The notes: generated by a model not told the origin, from the letters alone. DNA of 64,000 bases from JAISFI01 sp031552335 (GCA_031552335.1 JAVBMQ010000124.1:3422-67421); one strand, 5' to 3'. Shown: positions 8,941-18,801, counted from the first letter of the stretch. Numbers and translations are program-made.

Positions 8941-11730
8941 ATGAAATTAATTCACAGGCTGTCTAAATATACGAAAAGTCCCTTCCTGATAAGTTTAATA
9001 CTTACCATAGTCAGCATATTACCTCTTAGTTTGCAATCTGCGGAGGTGCCTTCCATATTCCGGACTGTCACATCAGAGGAAGGACTCTCGAACAACATTG
9101 TCCATGTCATTTATAAAGATACTACCGGCTTTATCTGGTTAGGTACACAGGCCGGATTGAACCGCTTCGATGGAAATGAAATTAAAAGATACAAAACTTT
9201 TGAATCGGAGGTTGTATATACCATATTGGAGCAGGATCAGAAAAATCTTTTGATAGGAACTGAAAATGGGTTGTTTTGTTTGAACCGATCCACAGAATTG
9301 ACGGATACCATTCGTCTGGAGTCTAAAAATCTGGCAGTTAGATCTTTGTGCCAAACCAATGATAAACGTATTTTTGCAGGAACGGAAGGTGGTTTGTTCT
9401 TAATAAACGGCTCACAGGTGGAAAAAATCCCATTTGAGAATGGTATTGCTCCTTCCAATAAGATAAGGTCGATAGCAAAACAGAACGATACCATTTATTG
9501 GTTTGCTTCTCAGGATGGGTTAGCATGCTATGATCTTAAGAATAAAACATCACGCGTATTTCGAAACAGTCAGATATATTCCGGCGGAAATAATTATACC
9601 TCATTGGTTATTTGTGATTCTATCATTTATGTTGGCAGTTACAATAAAGGTGTATTTTCCTTTGATATAGAAAATAAAACATTTAATCATTTGAATGCGT
9701 TCAATTTTGATTATGTCATGAATATGTCTTATAGCAGGGATAAAAAATTGTATGTGGGTACCAATGGCGCGGGCCTTAAAATATATTCTCCGCAGACAAA
9801 TAAAATGGATATTATATCTCATTCTCCGGATAATTTATATTCTGTTAGTTCCAATTCTATCTATTCGTTCCTTCTGGATGATAATAATACCTTCTGGATC
9901 GGAACTTTCATGAAAGGATTCAATTATAATCCTGGAAAACGGGATAATTTTTTTATTTACAAGTTTGGGAAATATTCCACATCAACAGACAATATCCGGT
10001 CGGCATATATAACCCCTGCGGGAGATAAACTGATAGGTACCCGTTCCGGTTTGGTTTACATTTCCGAAAGGAAGAATATAATACAAAGGATATCGAAAGA
10101 TACGCCGGGATCTATTTTGCGTTCTGATATTATTTTGCACTTATTTCCTTTCCGGAATAAGATATTAGTGGGGACTTATGGTGGAGGTATGTATTTCTTT
10201 GATCCCAATACGGGAACTTTATCCGAACCGGAAATGCGGGAGTTACGTCAACCCGGATGCTTCTTTCGCTTTGCAACCGATAAAAATAATCGTTTATGGA
10301 TGGCAAGTGACGAGGGGGTCTTTTACTATGATCCTTCAACTCTGGAATTAAAAAAATATACAGTTGCCAATTCAAGTCTCTTGAATAATAATGTAACTTA
10401 TCTGACATGTGATTCCCGAAATCGTATTTGGATGTCTACCTTAGATGGGCTCTGTGTCTTTGACCAGTCTACCGGAACAATCCGTACGGATCTGTTTACA
10501 AAAGAAATTGCTTCTACTCTGAAAAAATTCCATTATGTAATGGAAGATCATGATGGTAATTTATGGATATGTAAGGCCAGGGGATTATTGAAAGTGGATA
10601 TTTCATTGAATAAGGTAATCCCTTATTTTGACGACAATGTCTTTGTTGCCGCCTATGAAAACAGTCCGGATGATTTGTGGTTTGCAACTGATAAAGGGGT
10701 ATTTCGGTATAATAGCAAGGCCGGAACCGGGGAATTGTTCCCTGTAATGGATGGATTGACAGATGTAGATTGTTCCAATGTAATCCAAAAAACAACTGAT
10801 AATTTGTTGTGGTTGTCTACCGGCAAAGGATTGTTTTATTGTTCCCCCGACAATATAAAAGATCTCAATAATAAAGGAAAGCCTGTAATCACAGAATTGT
10901 TGGTTAATCAGAAACCATTGGCATTGTCTGAGAAATATCAATCAGCCATAGAATATTTATTGGGAGTAAGCTTACCCTCTTCGTCAAATGATATTGGTTT
11001 CAGGTTTTCATTGTTGACCTATACTCTTCCCAAATCAGAATTTTATGAATACAAACTGGAGGGATATGATAAAGATTGGCAACCATTGATTGGTAAATAT
11101 GAAGTTTCTTATGTTGATTTGCCCTCCGGTAATTATATGTTTCGATTGAGAGATCCTCTGAATCCTTCTGTTGAAAAAGAATTTAAGGTTAAAATAAGGA
11201 AATCTTACCGTCCTTTTGTTTTGGCAGCAGTGGCAATTTTTATGATTATTTGGTTGATTTATCTGCTTAGAAGGAAAAAGAAGCAGGAAACATCTCTTGT
11301 GACCGAACCTGTTGTCAATGAGGATGCCGATAAAAAGAAGAAATATCATTATGCATCTTTTTCAGAGAAAGATGCTGATAAGTTGGAAAATAGTTTACTT
11401 GATTATATGCAAAATGGAAAACCTTATATTCATTCCGACCTTAAATTACAGGATCTGGCAGATAATTTGTCATGTACTACCCGGGAACTTTCCCAGTTGT
11501 TCAGTGGTCGTATGAATACAAACTTCACTGATTTTGTAAATAAATATAGGGTTGAAGAATTCAAGATGAAAATAAAAGAAAGTTCTTCTACAAAATATAC
11601 TTTGGCCAGCCTGTCGGAAAAGTGTGGCTTCAATTCAAGAGTCACTTTTTACAGGGCATTTAAGAAAGTAACAGGCATTACGCCTCAGGATTATGCCAGG
11701 AGTAAAGGGGTTACTTTGACACCGGAATAA
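8941..11730 (+). CDS. Membrane-anchored AraC-type regulator with propeller sensor and no kinase (one-component HTCS-like)
   Basis: This is a 929-residue protein. After a signal/anchor segment it has many two-component-regulator propeller repeats (EGLSNNIVHVIYKDTTGFIW, then repeated W-x-G-T units) to about residue 670. A Y_Y_Y-type Ig-like domain follows (about 690-755), then one membrane span near 757-777, then directly an AraC-type helix-turn-helix (about 820-925). The histidine kinase, ATPase and receiver domains of HTCS proteins are absent: the linker from membrane to HTH is about 50 residues. The periplasmic part probably binds a glycan fragment and signals mechanically to the DNA-binding part. 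It is a paralogue of the protein at 42034-44832. Its targets are probably neighbouring carbohydrate genes. Confidence 0.88.
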   Translation: MKLIHRLSKYTKSPFLISLILTIVSILPLSLQSAEVPSIFRTVTSEEGLSNNIVHVIYKDTTGFIWLGTQAGLNRFDGNEIKRYKTFESEVVYTILEQDQKNLLIGTENGLFCLNRSTELTDTIRLESKNLAVRSLCQTNDKRIFAGTEGGLFLINGSQVEKIPFENGIAPSNKIRSIAKQNDTIYWFASQDGLACYDLKNKTSRVFRNSQIYSGGNNYTSLVICDSIIYVGSYNKGVFSFDIENKTFNHLNAFNFDYVMNMSYSRDKKLYVGTNGAGLKIYSPQTNKMDIISHSPDNLYSVSSNSIYSFLLDDNNTFWIGTFMKGFNYNPGKRDNFFIYKFGKYSTSTDNIRSAYITPAGDKLIGTRSGLVYISERKNIIQRISKDTPGSILRSDIILHLFPFRNKILVGTYGGGMYFFDPNTGTLSEPEMRELRQPGCFFRFATDKNNRLWMASDEGVFYYDPSTLELKKYTVANSSLLNNNVTYLTCDSRNRIWMSTLDGLCVFDQSTGTIRTDLFTKEIASTLKKFHYVMEDHDGNLWICKARGLLKVDISLNKVIPYFDDNVFVAAYENSPDDLWFATDKGVFRYNSKAGTGELFPVMDGLTDVDCSNVIQKTTDNLLWLSTGKGLFYCSPDNIKDLNNKGKPVITELLVNQKPLALSEKYQSAIEYLLGVSLPSSSNDIGFRFSLLTYTLPKSEFYEYKLEGYDKDWQPLIGKYEVSYVDLPSGNYMFRLRDPLNPSVEKEFKVKIRKSYRPFVLAAVAIFMIIWLIYLLRRKKKQETSLVTEPVVNEDADKKKKYHYASFSEKDADKLENSLLDYMQNGKPYIHSDLKLQDLADNLSCTTRELSQLFSGRMNTNFTDFVNKYRVEEFKMKIKESSSTKYTLASLSEKCGFNSRVTFYRAFKKVTGITPQDYARSKGVTLTPE

Positions 11731-12112
11731 GTTTTGATTTACTGCCCGGTTACCATCTTTTTGTAGAATATTTTGCTAGCTATACATATAAAAAAGTGTT
11801 TCAAATTAATTTGAAACACTTTTTTATTATTTTGTAAATGGTTTATATTTAGATGTTTATATATTATTTGGTTTCATTACATTAATTGAAACCAAATTTG
11901 ATTTATTCTATTCTTTCAAATGTCTTTTCGTCCCTTACATTTGTTTTCTCTCTATTCAGATTTTTCATCATTGAATGATTTGAACATTTTCGTTAAGCAA
12001 TAAGTAGGAGCCAATTTTATTTGAAATATGCTATTGAGAGAAAATGACTAAGTCTATTGAATGGATTTTGAAAGTCGCAATGAATAATGTTGTTTAATAT
12101 AAATCTTTGTAA
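11731..12112. other. 382-bp intergenic region with terminator and second hairpin
   Basis: It contains the perfect terminator at 11790-11825, then an 11-bp hairpin (ATTTGGTTTCA at 11866-11876 pairing with 11887-11897). The rest is AT-rich sequence with no recognisable gene. A near match to the -7 box (AATCTTTG, 12102-12109) lies only 3 bp before the first ATG of the next gene, which would favour the second in-frame ATG at 12131 as start. Confidence 0.6.
11790..11825 (+). terminator. Perfectly palindromic rho-independent terminator
   Basis: Both 18-bp halves (11790-11807 and 11808-11825) are exact complements: an A-run, GTGTTTCAAATT and its reverse complement, ending in TTTTTTA. It is 59 bp after the regulator stop codon and would work in both directions. 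Confidence 0.85.
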
Positions 12113-13828
12113 ATGAAAAAAGTTGTACTTATGAAAAAAATGATTTTAAGTTTATTCTTTATTGCTAGCCTCCTGGGTACTTCATTGAGTGTAAGCGCTC
12201 AAGATACTTTTGTTCCGGTAGATGGAAAGCAATATACGATCAAAAATGTTACACACGACATGTATCTGGATGCTCCGAGCGGACAGCAAGCTGTATTGGC
12301 TGAAAGAAGTGAAGTCTCTCTTTCTCAAAGGTTCACCTTTGAACTGGCTCCGAATCAGGATAAAATTCCCGGAGCATACCGTATCAAACAGGTATCTTCT
12401 GCCAATTATCTGAGAAAATCAGGGAATAACTCTACTCAGGCTTATGCCTATGTTACTGCAGTAGATGGTTGGACAGATAATTTTGCTATTGTGATAGAAG
12501 ATAGTATTGTTGGAGAAACAAAAGCAGGTTACAAATTGCAATCTAAAATTGCCTACCAGAATCAGAATTTGGGAGGAACGCAACGGGTAGAAGACAACCG
12601 TTATTTCTGTAAGGATGCTGCCAATAACAATCTGAGAAGTATTATCACAGGTGAAGGCCCGGATCTTTGGTTGATCGAAGAAGCTGTAGAATCTGTAGAT
12701 TTGGCTGTTCAGGCATATCAGGCTGCTTATGATGTGGCAGAAGCTGTTAAAGCAGCATTGCTGGTTATTGAGCCTGACCTGGAGAATCTGAAAGCAGTGG
12801 ATGCTGCTGATTATGGGAAATTTGCAGCAGATAAAATAACTATTTTGCAGGGTATGGGAGAAGATTATTCCCGGGATGAATTTGATAATGCTTCTCCTGT
12901 TGTTATTGACTATATTTATGAACTTACTTTTCTGTTGCAGAGCGTGGCTGGCTTAAACCATAAGTTTAATATAGGTGGAGATGCAGCTATCAACACTGGT
13001 TGGTATTTGGTAAAAGAAGTTAGCGAAAGCAGATACCTGACCTATTATGAAGGTTTCAAATTCGTGGAAGGAAGTGGTGATGGCTATCAACTTATGTACC
13101 TGAACAAAACCTTGAATAATAATGAAACACGCTTCGCATTCTTTCCTTACTTAGAATTGTTGAATAACAGGACTACAGCTTTGAAAGGCAGCCAGAACAC
13201 ATTCTTTAACCTATGTGAATCCGGTTTAATAAATGAAGAAATGAGCTATACTTTCAAAAGTGGTGGTACCGGTAACCCTACAATTAACCTGATTAAAGAA
13301 GATGGTACCTTTACTTATGCTAACCTGAATGATGCCCGCGAACTGAAATATCGCCTGATATTGCAACCGGCAACTGATTTCGTTACACCGGCAACAACAT
13401 TCAAAGATGGAACTTATGATCTTTCATTCAATGGAGAATATGCTGCAGATGTGGAGGTGAGAGGAGATTCAGTTCGTATAGATGAAAAATCGTATGCTAT
13501 TACCCGTTTTGGGAACAGTGAACCTTATACTTATGCTATAGGTCAGAATGATGACGTAACCGGTTATCTTACTTCCCATATGATGGGAGCTGAACTGAAG
13601 AATGGATTTATTGATGCAATGCCGCGCCCGGGATTTATATTCCGCTCCTTGACTGCTTTGAATACAGTTGAAATTGATGATCCGGTAGTGAGTGTTCATT
13701 ATTATAATTTACAGGGAGCAAAAGTAAATGCTCCGGTAGAACGGGGTGTGTATATAGTGAAAAAAACGCTTAAATCGCAAAAACAGGTGGTGGAGAAAAT
13801 GGTCGTTTTTTCAGGAAGAATAAAGTAA
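12113..13828 (+). CDS. Exported non-catalytic protein with beta-trefoil-like domain and YYNLQG-type C-terminal tail
   Basis: This is a 571-residue protein with a signal peptide (cleavage near VSA-Q, about 30); the start could also be the ATG at 12131. The first mature domain (about 35-195) has a repeated Y-x-I-K-N / YL pattern like ricin-type trefoils (QYTIKNVTHDMYLDA, YRIKQVSSANYL, NRYFCK). A helical FIVAR-like stretch follows (200-275), then a second beta-rich region. The C-terminal tail HYYNLQG...GVYIVKK resembles sorting tails of secreted Bacteroidales proteins. The trefoil-like domain is closely shared with the next gene, 58 bp downstream. No catalytic motif was seen; a surface glycan-binding or adhesive role is inferred. 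Confidence 0.75.
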   Translation: MKKVVLMKKMILSLFFIASLLGTSLSVSAQDTFVPVDGKQYTIKNVTHDMYLDAPSGQQAVLAERSEVSLSQRFTFELAPNQDKIPGAYRIKQVSSANYLRKSGNNSTQAYAYVTAVDGWTDNFAIVIEDSIVGETKAGYKLQSKIAYQNQNLGGTQRVEDNRYFCKDAANNNLRSIITGEGPDLWLIEEAVESVDLAVQAYQAAYDVAEAVKAALLVIEPDLENLKAVDAADYGKFAADKITILQGMGEDYSRDEFDNASPVVIDYIYELTFLLQSVAGLNHKFNIGGDAAINTGWYLVKEVSESRYLTYYEGFKFVEGSGDGYQLMYLNKTLNNNETRFAFFPYLELLNNRTTALKGSQNTFFNLCESGLINEEMSYTFKSGGTGNPTINLIKEDGTFTYANLNDARELKYRLILQPATDFVTPATTFKDGTYDLSFNGEYAADVEVRGDSVRIDEKSYAITRFGNSEPYTYAIGQNDDVTGYLTSHMMGAELKNGFIDAMPRPGFIFRSLTALNTVEIDDPVVSVHYYNLQGAKVNAPVERGVYIVKKTLKSQKQVVEKMVVFSGRIK

Positions 13829-13886
13829 ATTGAAACTTTGGAAAAACTTTTAACAAGAACTAATCGTAAAAATAAAATTTGCACTT

Positions 13887-16800
13887 ATGAAAAAAAGATT
13901 CTTTTTATTACTTTCTGTTATCCTGTGTGGGATATCATTAAGTTTGAATGCTCAGACCTTAAAATTACATTATGACTTTACTAGGTCTACTGAAGGAGAT
14001 CTGACGGTAACTGATCAAATCGGAAACTATAATGGTAGTTTGGCCGGAGGGGCTACCATAGTGGTTGATGCAAATGCAGGTTGGAATGTTTTACAATTAA
14101 ATGGGACATCATCAGGGAAACAATATGTAGATATGGATGCTGGAGCATTGATTAAGACATTAGATAATTTCACTATTGCTACTTACATCTATGCTACAGA
14201 AGGTCCATATAATTTTTTATGGTCGTTTTCAAATAGTCTGAATTGTGCCCAAACAACAGGTAAATACATTGGTTATATCAATAGCGCAGGTCGTTATGGC
14301 TATTCTGCTGCAGGGTGGGGTTCTGAAAAAAGAGTTAGTGGTGCTCCTAACTCTCCTTTGTATGCTTGGCATTATATTGTGTTTACACAAAGCAATGGCG
14401 TAGGAGAAATATTTGTTAATGGAGCAAAAGTTAGTACAGCTACTACAATTGATGCCAATATGACACCCAAAAAACTATTTGAAAGTGAATCTGCAATTTA
14501 TACTATGATTGGACTTTCTCCTTTTTCTGGAGATGCTCCTCAAAAAGCAAAAATAGCAGATTTTAAAATTTATGATGGTGGAATGACTACAAGTCAAATT
14601 GAAGCACTTACGGTATCGGAATCTAACCGTTTGGGTATATTTATGCCAATCTCCGGTAAACAATATTTGATCAAGAATGTCACTTATAATAAATATCTTG
14701 ATTATGATGGCAATCAGCAGGCTTTATTAGCAGATAAAGATGAAGTTTCTTTGTCTCAGCGTTTCACGTTTACTGAAGATCGAGGTCTTATAAATAAAAA
14801 TTCAACATATCCATTAGGTTACAATGCAATACAGGTATCATCTTCTAAATATTTAAGAAGATCATCAGGGAATGCTTCTAATCAAGGTTTTGCATATTTT
14901 ACAACAAAGGATACTTGGACTGATAATTTTGTTCTTAATTTTGAATCTACAGCTACAGAAGGTGAATTTAAAATGTGTTCCAAATATTCATATTCGGTTG
15001 TAAATATGGGTGGAACTTTAACAATTCAGGCTAACCGTTATTTTTGTAAAAATCAATCGGATAACAATTTAAGGAGTATTATAACCGGAACAGAAGCGGA
15101 TGTTTGGGTAATTGAAGAGGCGTCGAACATAGTTCCTTCTACACAACTGGATAATGCGATGACCAAAGTTGATGATTATATGTCTCTTGTTAATTTATCT
15201 CAGATTCAGGAAAGTGGAGCTGCTGAGTTGCTGGGACAATATACTTATACTGCTTATCAGAATTTATTAACAGCACTTGCAGATGCACAAACCTATTTAG
15301 ACAATCATGCAGTGTATTATGTTGAAGAAATATCTGCTCAATCATTGGCTGTAGAAAATGCATTGAATGCTTTCATCTCTTCTTATAAAATAGAAATAAA
15401 TACGTTTGCTGCCGGAGAATACCTTATAAGGAAAACTGGAAGTAATTTGTACTGGACAAATATGAAGGCTTATACCAATGAAGAAAAACCTCAATTCAAA
15501 GAATTATATAATGAAAATATAGATGAGCAGTTTTGGACTGTTTCTCTGGATGGAGGCCGGTATAAAGTAGTTAATCAGCATGTGGATGTTTTCAATGAAG
15601 TAAGTTATAACCGTTTCATAACTGAAAATGGAGGTTTCCCTCAAGTAAATGGTACTATTTTTAGATCGTATTCAGCAGCTTACAATACATTCAATTTTTA
15701 TTATAACGGATCTTCATGTGCTATAACTCGTGCAGGCTCTGCTAGTGCCGGATTCTGGAGATTAGATGCAAATAATCTAATTACTTTATGGCCAAGTGCA
15801 ACATTAAACCCTCTTACCGATTTTGTCTTCGAATTCGTAGATATGAACACAGCCTTATCTGAAGCTGTTACTACCGGAAGAACTGCTTTCAATGCTGCCA
15901 CCAGAGGCTACGCCATTGGTGAATATGTTCCGTCTGTATACAATGCTTTCAGCAATGCTTTAGCAGCAGCTTCAGTTATTGTTACTGCAGGAACAGCAAC
16001 ATCTCAAAACCTGATTGCTTTTAAGGCTGCCGAAAATTTATTCATAGCTAACACTTCATCTGTGGATCATTTAGTTGTTGAAGCAGGTGCTTCTGTATCT
16101 GCAAATGATTATGTTACCGGTGACATTGTTTTCAAATCAAATGATGCATCAGGAGCTGGTCAATTAACTGATATCCCTGCTGGAGGTTTAGCTGTTAATG
16201 GCCTGGTAATTCTTCAAAAAACAGTTTCTGCTAAAAAATGGTATCCTATCGGATTCCCAGTTGAATTGGCAACAATCTATTGTGACGAATTCAAAGAAGG
16301 TGAAGATGCCGGTAAATTGGATATATATGATGGTACTATAGGTGACTTCTGGTTGAGAACTTATGATGGAACCAGCTTTATTTACAGTTCTACAATCGAC
16401 AAAGATAAAGGTTGTGTAATCCAGTTCCCGACAGTATTCAACAATAAAGAAGTACTCTTTATCTCTGCTCCGGATCAAACATTGTATAATCAATCAACAA
16501 TCTCGGGTCTTGATGATACCTATCAAATGATTGCCAGTCCTTCTGTTGCTAATATGTCTTTGCTTGACGGAAAAACTAATGGTTTAGCAAATTCTCATTA
16601 TTATGTATATACAATATTAGAAGAAAGTAATGTTCGCTATAGTCATTCTGAAGGTTCTACCAATATATTGAAACCGTTTGAATCTGTCATTGCAATTAAC
16701 GTAACAGGAGGTGCCCCGGTATTGAAATCTATAGGTATGGAAGGAAATGAAACCGGATTGGAAGAAGTTAATGTAGCTAACGACCCGATAATTGAGGTTC

Positions 16801-16922
16801 ATTACTACAATCTCCAGGGTATCGAAATTCCCAAACCGGTCACTAATGGCATCTATCTTGTGAAAAAAGTCTATGAATCCAGGAACGTAGAAATAGTAAA
16901 AACCTTTATCAATAAAAAATAA
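13887..16922 (+). CDS. Large exported LamG plus trefoil-like protein with YYNLQG-type tail
   Basis: This 1011-residue protein has a signal peptide (about 1-22, NA-Q). A LamG/concanavalin-like domain follows (about 25-240; LKLHYDFT at the start, KIADFKIYDGGM at the end), then the trefoil-like domain shared with the preceding protein (about 250-410; QYLIKNVTYNKYLD, NRYFCKNQSDNNLRSII). Helical FIVAR-like linkers (about 420-500 and 660-730) flank another Y-x-I-R-K type beta-domain. A beta-rich C-terminal region ends in HYYNLQG...GIYLVKK. The LamG domain resembles the one in the protein at 24606-27356. No catalytic residues are recognised. It is probably a surface-exposed carbohydrate-binding protein in one operon with its neighbours. 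Confidence 0.75.
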   Translation: MKKRFFLLLSVILCGISLSLNAQTLKLHYDFTRSTEGDLTVTDQIGNYNGSLAGGATIVVDANAGWNVLQLNGTSSGKQYVDMDAGALIKTLDNFTIATYIYATEGPYNFLWSFSNSLNCAQTTGKYIGYINSAGRYGYSAAGWGSEKRVSGAPNSPLYAWHYIVFTQSNGVGEIFVNGAKVSTATTIDANMTPKKLFESESAIYTMIGLSPFSGDAPQKAKIADFKIYDGGMTTSQIEALTVSESNRLGIFMPISGKQYLIKNVTYNKYLDYDGNQQALLADKDEVSLSQRFTFTEDRGLINKNSTYPLGYNAIQVSSSKYLRRSSGNASNQGFAYFTTKDTWTDNFVLNFESTATEGEFKMCSKYSYSVVNMGGTLTIQANRYFCKNQSDNNLRSIITGTEADVWVIEEASNIVPSTQLDNAMTKVDDYMSLVNLSQIQESGAAELLGQYTYTAYQNLLTALADAQTYLDNHAVYYVEEISAQSLAVENALNAFISSYKIEINTFAAGEYLIRKTGSNLYWTNMKAYTNEEKPQFKELYNENIDEQFWTVSLDGGRYKVVNQHVDVFNEVSYNRFITENGGFPQVNGTIFRSYSAAYNTFNFYYNGSSCAITRAGSASAGFWRLDANNLITLWPSATLNPLTDFVFEFVDMNTALSEAVTTGRTAFNAATRGYAIGEYVPSVYNAFSNALAAASVIVTAGTATSQNLIAFKAAENLFIANTSSVDHLVVEAGASVSANDYVTGDIVFKSNDASGAGQLTDIPAGGLAVNGLVILQKTVSAKKWYPIGFPVELATIYCDEFKEGEDAGKLDIYDGTIGDFWLRTYDGTSFIYSSTIDKDKGCVIQFPTVFNNKEVLFISAPDQTLYNQSTISGLDDTYQMIASPSVANMSLLDGKTNGLANSHYYVYTILEESNVRYSHSEGSTNILKPFESVIAINVTGGAPVLKSIGMEGNETGLEEVNVANDPIIEVHYYNLQGIEIPKPVTNGIYLVKKVYESRNVEIVKTFINKK

Positions 16923-16923
16923 C

Positions 16924-17202
16924 ATGAAAGCGACAAAAATAGTATTCATGGCAGTTTGCCTGTTTTTTGCCGGCCAGATATTTGCCTCCACAAGTTTTGA
17001 TTCCATGAAAGATCGTACAGAATCCTGGTTACAGGGTTCCGATGATCCGAATTTGCGGGGTAGCAGAGCGACAACAGAAACAGAAGAAGGTGAACTTTTT
17101 GTTGGAACACCTGTACATGACGGACTGTATGTTTTGATAGTTCTTGCCGGAGTCTATATGTTTGTTAGTAAAAGAAGGAGTTTATCTCAAAAGAGAAACT
17201 AA
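16924..17202 (+). CDS. Small exported protein with sorting-signal-like C-terminus
   Basis: This is a 92-residue protein starting 1 nt after the upstream stop, so translation is probably coupled. It has a signal peptide (about 1-22), a short acidic/Thr-rich middle (DDPNLRGSRATTETEEGE), then GTPVHDG, one hydrophobic span (LYVLIVLAGVYMFV) and a basic end (SKRRSLSQKRN). Short motif, membrane span and positive cluster form the layout of LPXTG- or PEP-CTERM-like sorting tails, but the motif does not match a named one. Similar short proteins occur near secreted proteins in Bacteroidales, without known function as far as I recall. A strong terminator follows. Confidence 0.7.
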   Translation: MKATKIVFMAVCLFFAGQIFASTSFDSMKDRTESWLQGSDDPNLRGSRATTETEEGELFVGTPVHDGLYVLIVLAGVYMFVSKRRSLSQKRN

Positions 17203-17227
17203 CTATTTTGTATAATGTAGATTGAAT

Positions 17228-17284
17228 AAAGACAGTGTGGACTATAAATGAAACACTATTTGTAGTAGTCCCACTGTCTTTTTT
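17228..17284 (+). terminator. Rho-independent terminator
   Basis: AAAGACAGTG-t-GGACTA (17228-17244) pairs with TAGTCC-CACTGTCTTT (17266-17281), with one bulged T, followed by a T-run. It ends the operon of the trefoil/LamG proteins and the small protein. Confidence 0.88.
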
Positions 17285-17310
17285 CCATAGATGCATTAAA
17301 TTTTTATATA

Positions 17311-18708
17311 ATGAAGAAATTAGAGTTTGTTTTAGGTTTATTATTTTTGTGTTCAAATCTTATTGCTCAGGAATTATCTGTTTATCCGGTTGCCAAAGAA
17401 ATCATCTATTCAAAACATAACGATACGTTTACAGTACAGGTACGTAACCCCGGACAGGAATGGCAGGATTTGTATGAATATAAAGTCACTGTTGATTTAG
17501 ATAATCCGCAATTAGCTTCAATGGTGCAATTTGATTTTTCAGGAAAAGTGGAAATGCGGGTCAAAGTAAACAATGGGATGTTACATGATGTAAAGATTCG
17601 CCCGCTGGAAAAAAAGATTACTCCTGTGATCGATCAGGGAATCATTTATTTTACCTTAGACAAACCAGCCAAATTATCATTGGAGGTCAACGGTGACCGT
17701 TTACACAATCTCCATATATTTGCCAATCCGATGGAAATGGAAAAACCGGATGCAAAAGATCCGCAAGTGCTTTATTTTGCTCCGGGTGTTCATAAACCGG
17801 AAGATTCGTCAATGAATGCTTTTTATGTTAATTCCGGACAAACGGTTTATTTAGCTCCGGGAGCTATCCTTAAGGGAAAAATTGTTTGTAAACGTGCAGA
17901 AAATATCCGGATCATAGGTCGCGGATTTATTGACGAAGCCGAACGCGGAATCGAACTAACAAACTGTAAAAATGTAGAAATAGACGGGATTACAATCATT
18001 AATCCCACTCACTATACCATATACGGCGGACAAACGGATGGTTTGAAAATCAAAAACCTGAAATCTTTCAGTTGCAAAGGTTGGAGTGATGGTATTGATT
18101 TAATGAGTTGTTCGAATGTATCTATCGATGATATTTTCATGAGAAACTCCGATGATTGTATTGCCATTTATTCCCACCGTTGGGATTTTTACGGAGATGT
18201 CAGAAATTATACGGTAAAAAATGCCATCCTTTGGGCTGACGTTGCTCATCCCATTAATATCGGTTTGCATGGAGATGCCGAATCAGAAGGAAGTGTAATC
18301 GAAAACCTTACATTTTCCAATATTGACATCCTCGACCAAGATGAAGATGACCGGAATTATCAGGGATGTATGGCCTTCTCGGTCAGTGATAAAAATTTAG
18401 TCAGAGATGTCACTTTCGAGAATATCCATATAGAGAATATTCAGGAAGGACAATTATTGAACCTTCGGGTATTGTATAATGAAAAATATTCCCACGCACC
18501 AGGTCGCGGAATTGAAAATATCTCTTTCAAAAATATCTATTATACCGGTGCCGGAGAAAACCCGTCCATCATCGAAGGCTATAACGAAAAAGCAATGATC
18601 AGGAATATTTCTTTCGAAAATATTGTAATCAACGGGAAAAGAATCAAATCTCTGAAAGATGGAAATATCCAGGTCGGAAAATTCACAGATAACATTACCT
18701 TGAAATAA
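17311..18708 (+). CDS. GH28-like right-handed beta-helix glycoside hydrolase
   Basis: This is a 465-residue exported enzyme (signal peptide about 1-19). An N-terminal beta-sandwich (20-150) is followed by a parallel beta-helix with NCKNVEIDGITI-type coils. Polygalacturonase-like acidic motifs are present: WSDGID (Asp260) and SDDCIA (Asp281/282). The GHG motif of GH28 is replaced by NIGLHGD (317-322). Lack of the exact NTD/GHG set and the N-terminal domain recall the related dextranase-type (GH49) group of clan GH-N. It probably cuts a galacturonan or another acidic or branched glycan. It lies between a terminator and the MFS transporter. The fold is firm, family assignment moderate, substrate unknown. 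Confidence 0.75.
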   Translation: MKKLEFVLGLLFLCSNLIAQELSVYPVAKEIIYSKHNDTFTVQVRNPGQEWQDLYEYKVTVDLDNPQLASMVQFDFSGKVEMRVKVNNGMLHDVKIRPLEKKITPVIDQGIIYFTLDKPAKLSLEVNGDRLHNLHIFANPMEMEKPDAKDPQVLYFAPGVHKPEDSSMNAFYVNSGQTVYLAPGAILKGKIVCKRAENIRIIGRGFIDEAERGIELTNCKNVEIDGITIINPTHYTIYGGQTDGLKIKNLKSFSCKGWSDGIDLMSCSNVSIDDIFMRNSDDCIAIYSHRWDFYGDVRNYTVKNAILWADVAHPINIGLHGDAESEGSVIENLTFSNIDILDQDEDDRNYQGCMAFSVSDKNLVRDVTFENIHIENIQEGQLLNLRVLYNEKYSHAPGRGIENISFKNIYYTGAGENPSIIEGYNEKAMIRNISFENIVINGKRIKSLKDGNIQVGKFTDNITLK

Positions 18709-18715
18709 ACGATAT

Positions 18716-18776
18716 TCTCCAGTAGGGAGTAAATATAGATAATCCCTTGCAAACGAAGCGCAGCTCGGGGGGATAG
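18716..18776. repeat. Intergenic repeat with GTAGGGAG core, copy 1
   Basis: TCTCC-a-GTAGGGAG is followed by TAAATATAGATAATCCC and a CGAAGCGCAGCTCGGGG end. It matches 48722-48780 almost base for base. CTCC/GGAG forms a small hairpin, and CCC...GGGG may pair. It lies between the GH28-like and MFS genes. Confidence 0.75.
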
Positions 18777-18793
18777 AAATAAATAATTTTCAT

Positions 18794-18801
18794 TACTTTT
18801 G
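18794..18801 (+). promoter_or_regulatory. Candidate -7 box (TACTTTTG) of the MFS gene
   Basis: This is an exact TAnnTTTG match that ends 30 bp before the MFS start codon, just after the intergenic repeat. No good -33 element was found. Confidence 0.4.
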
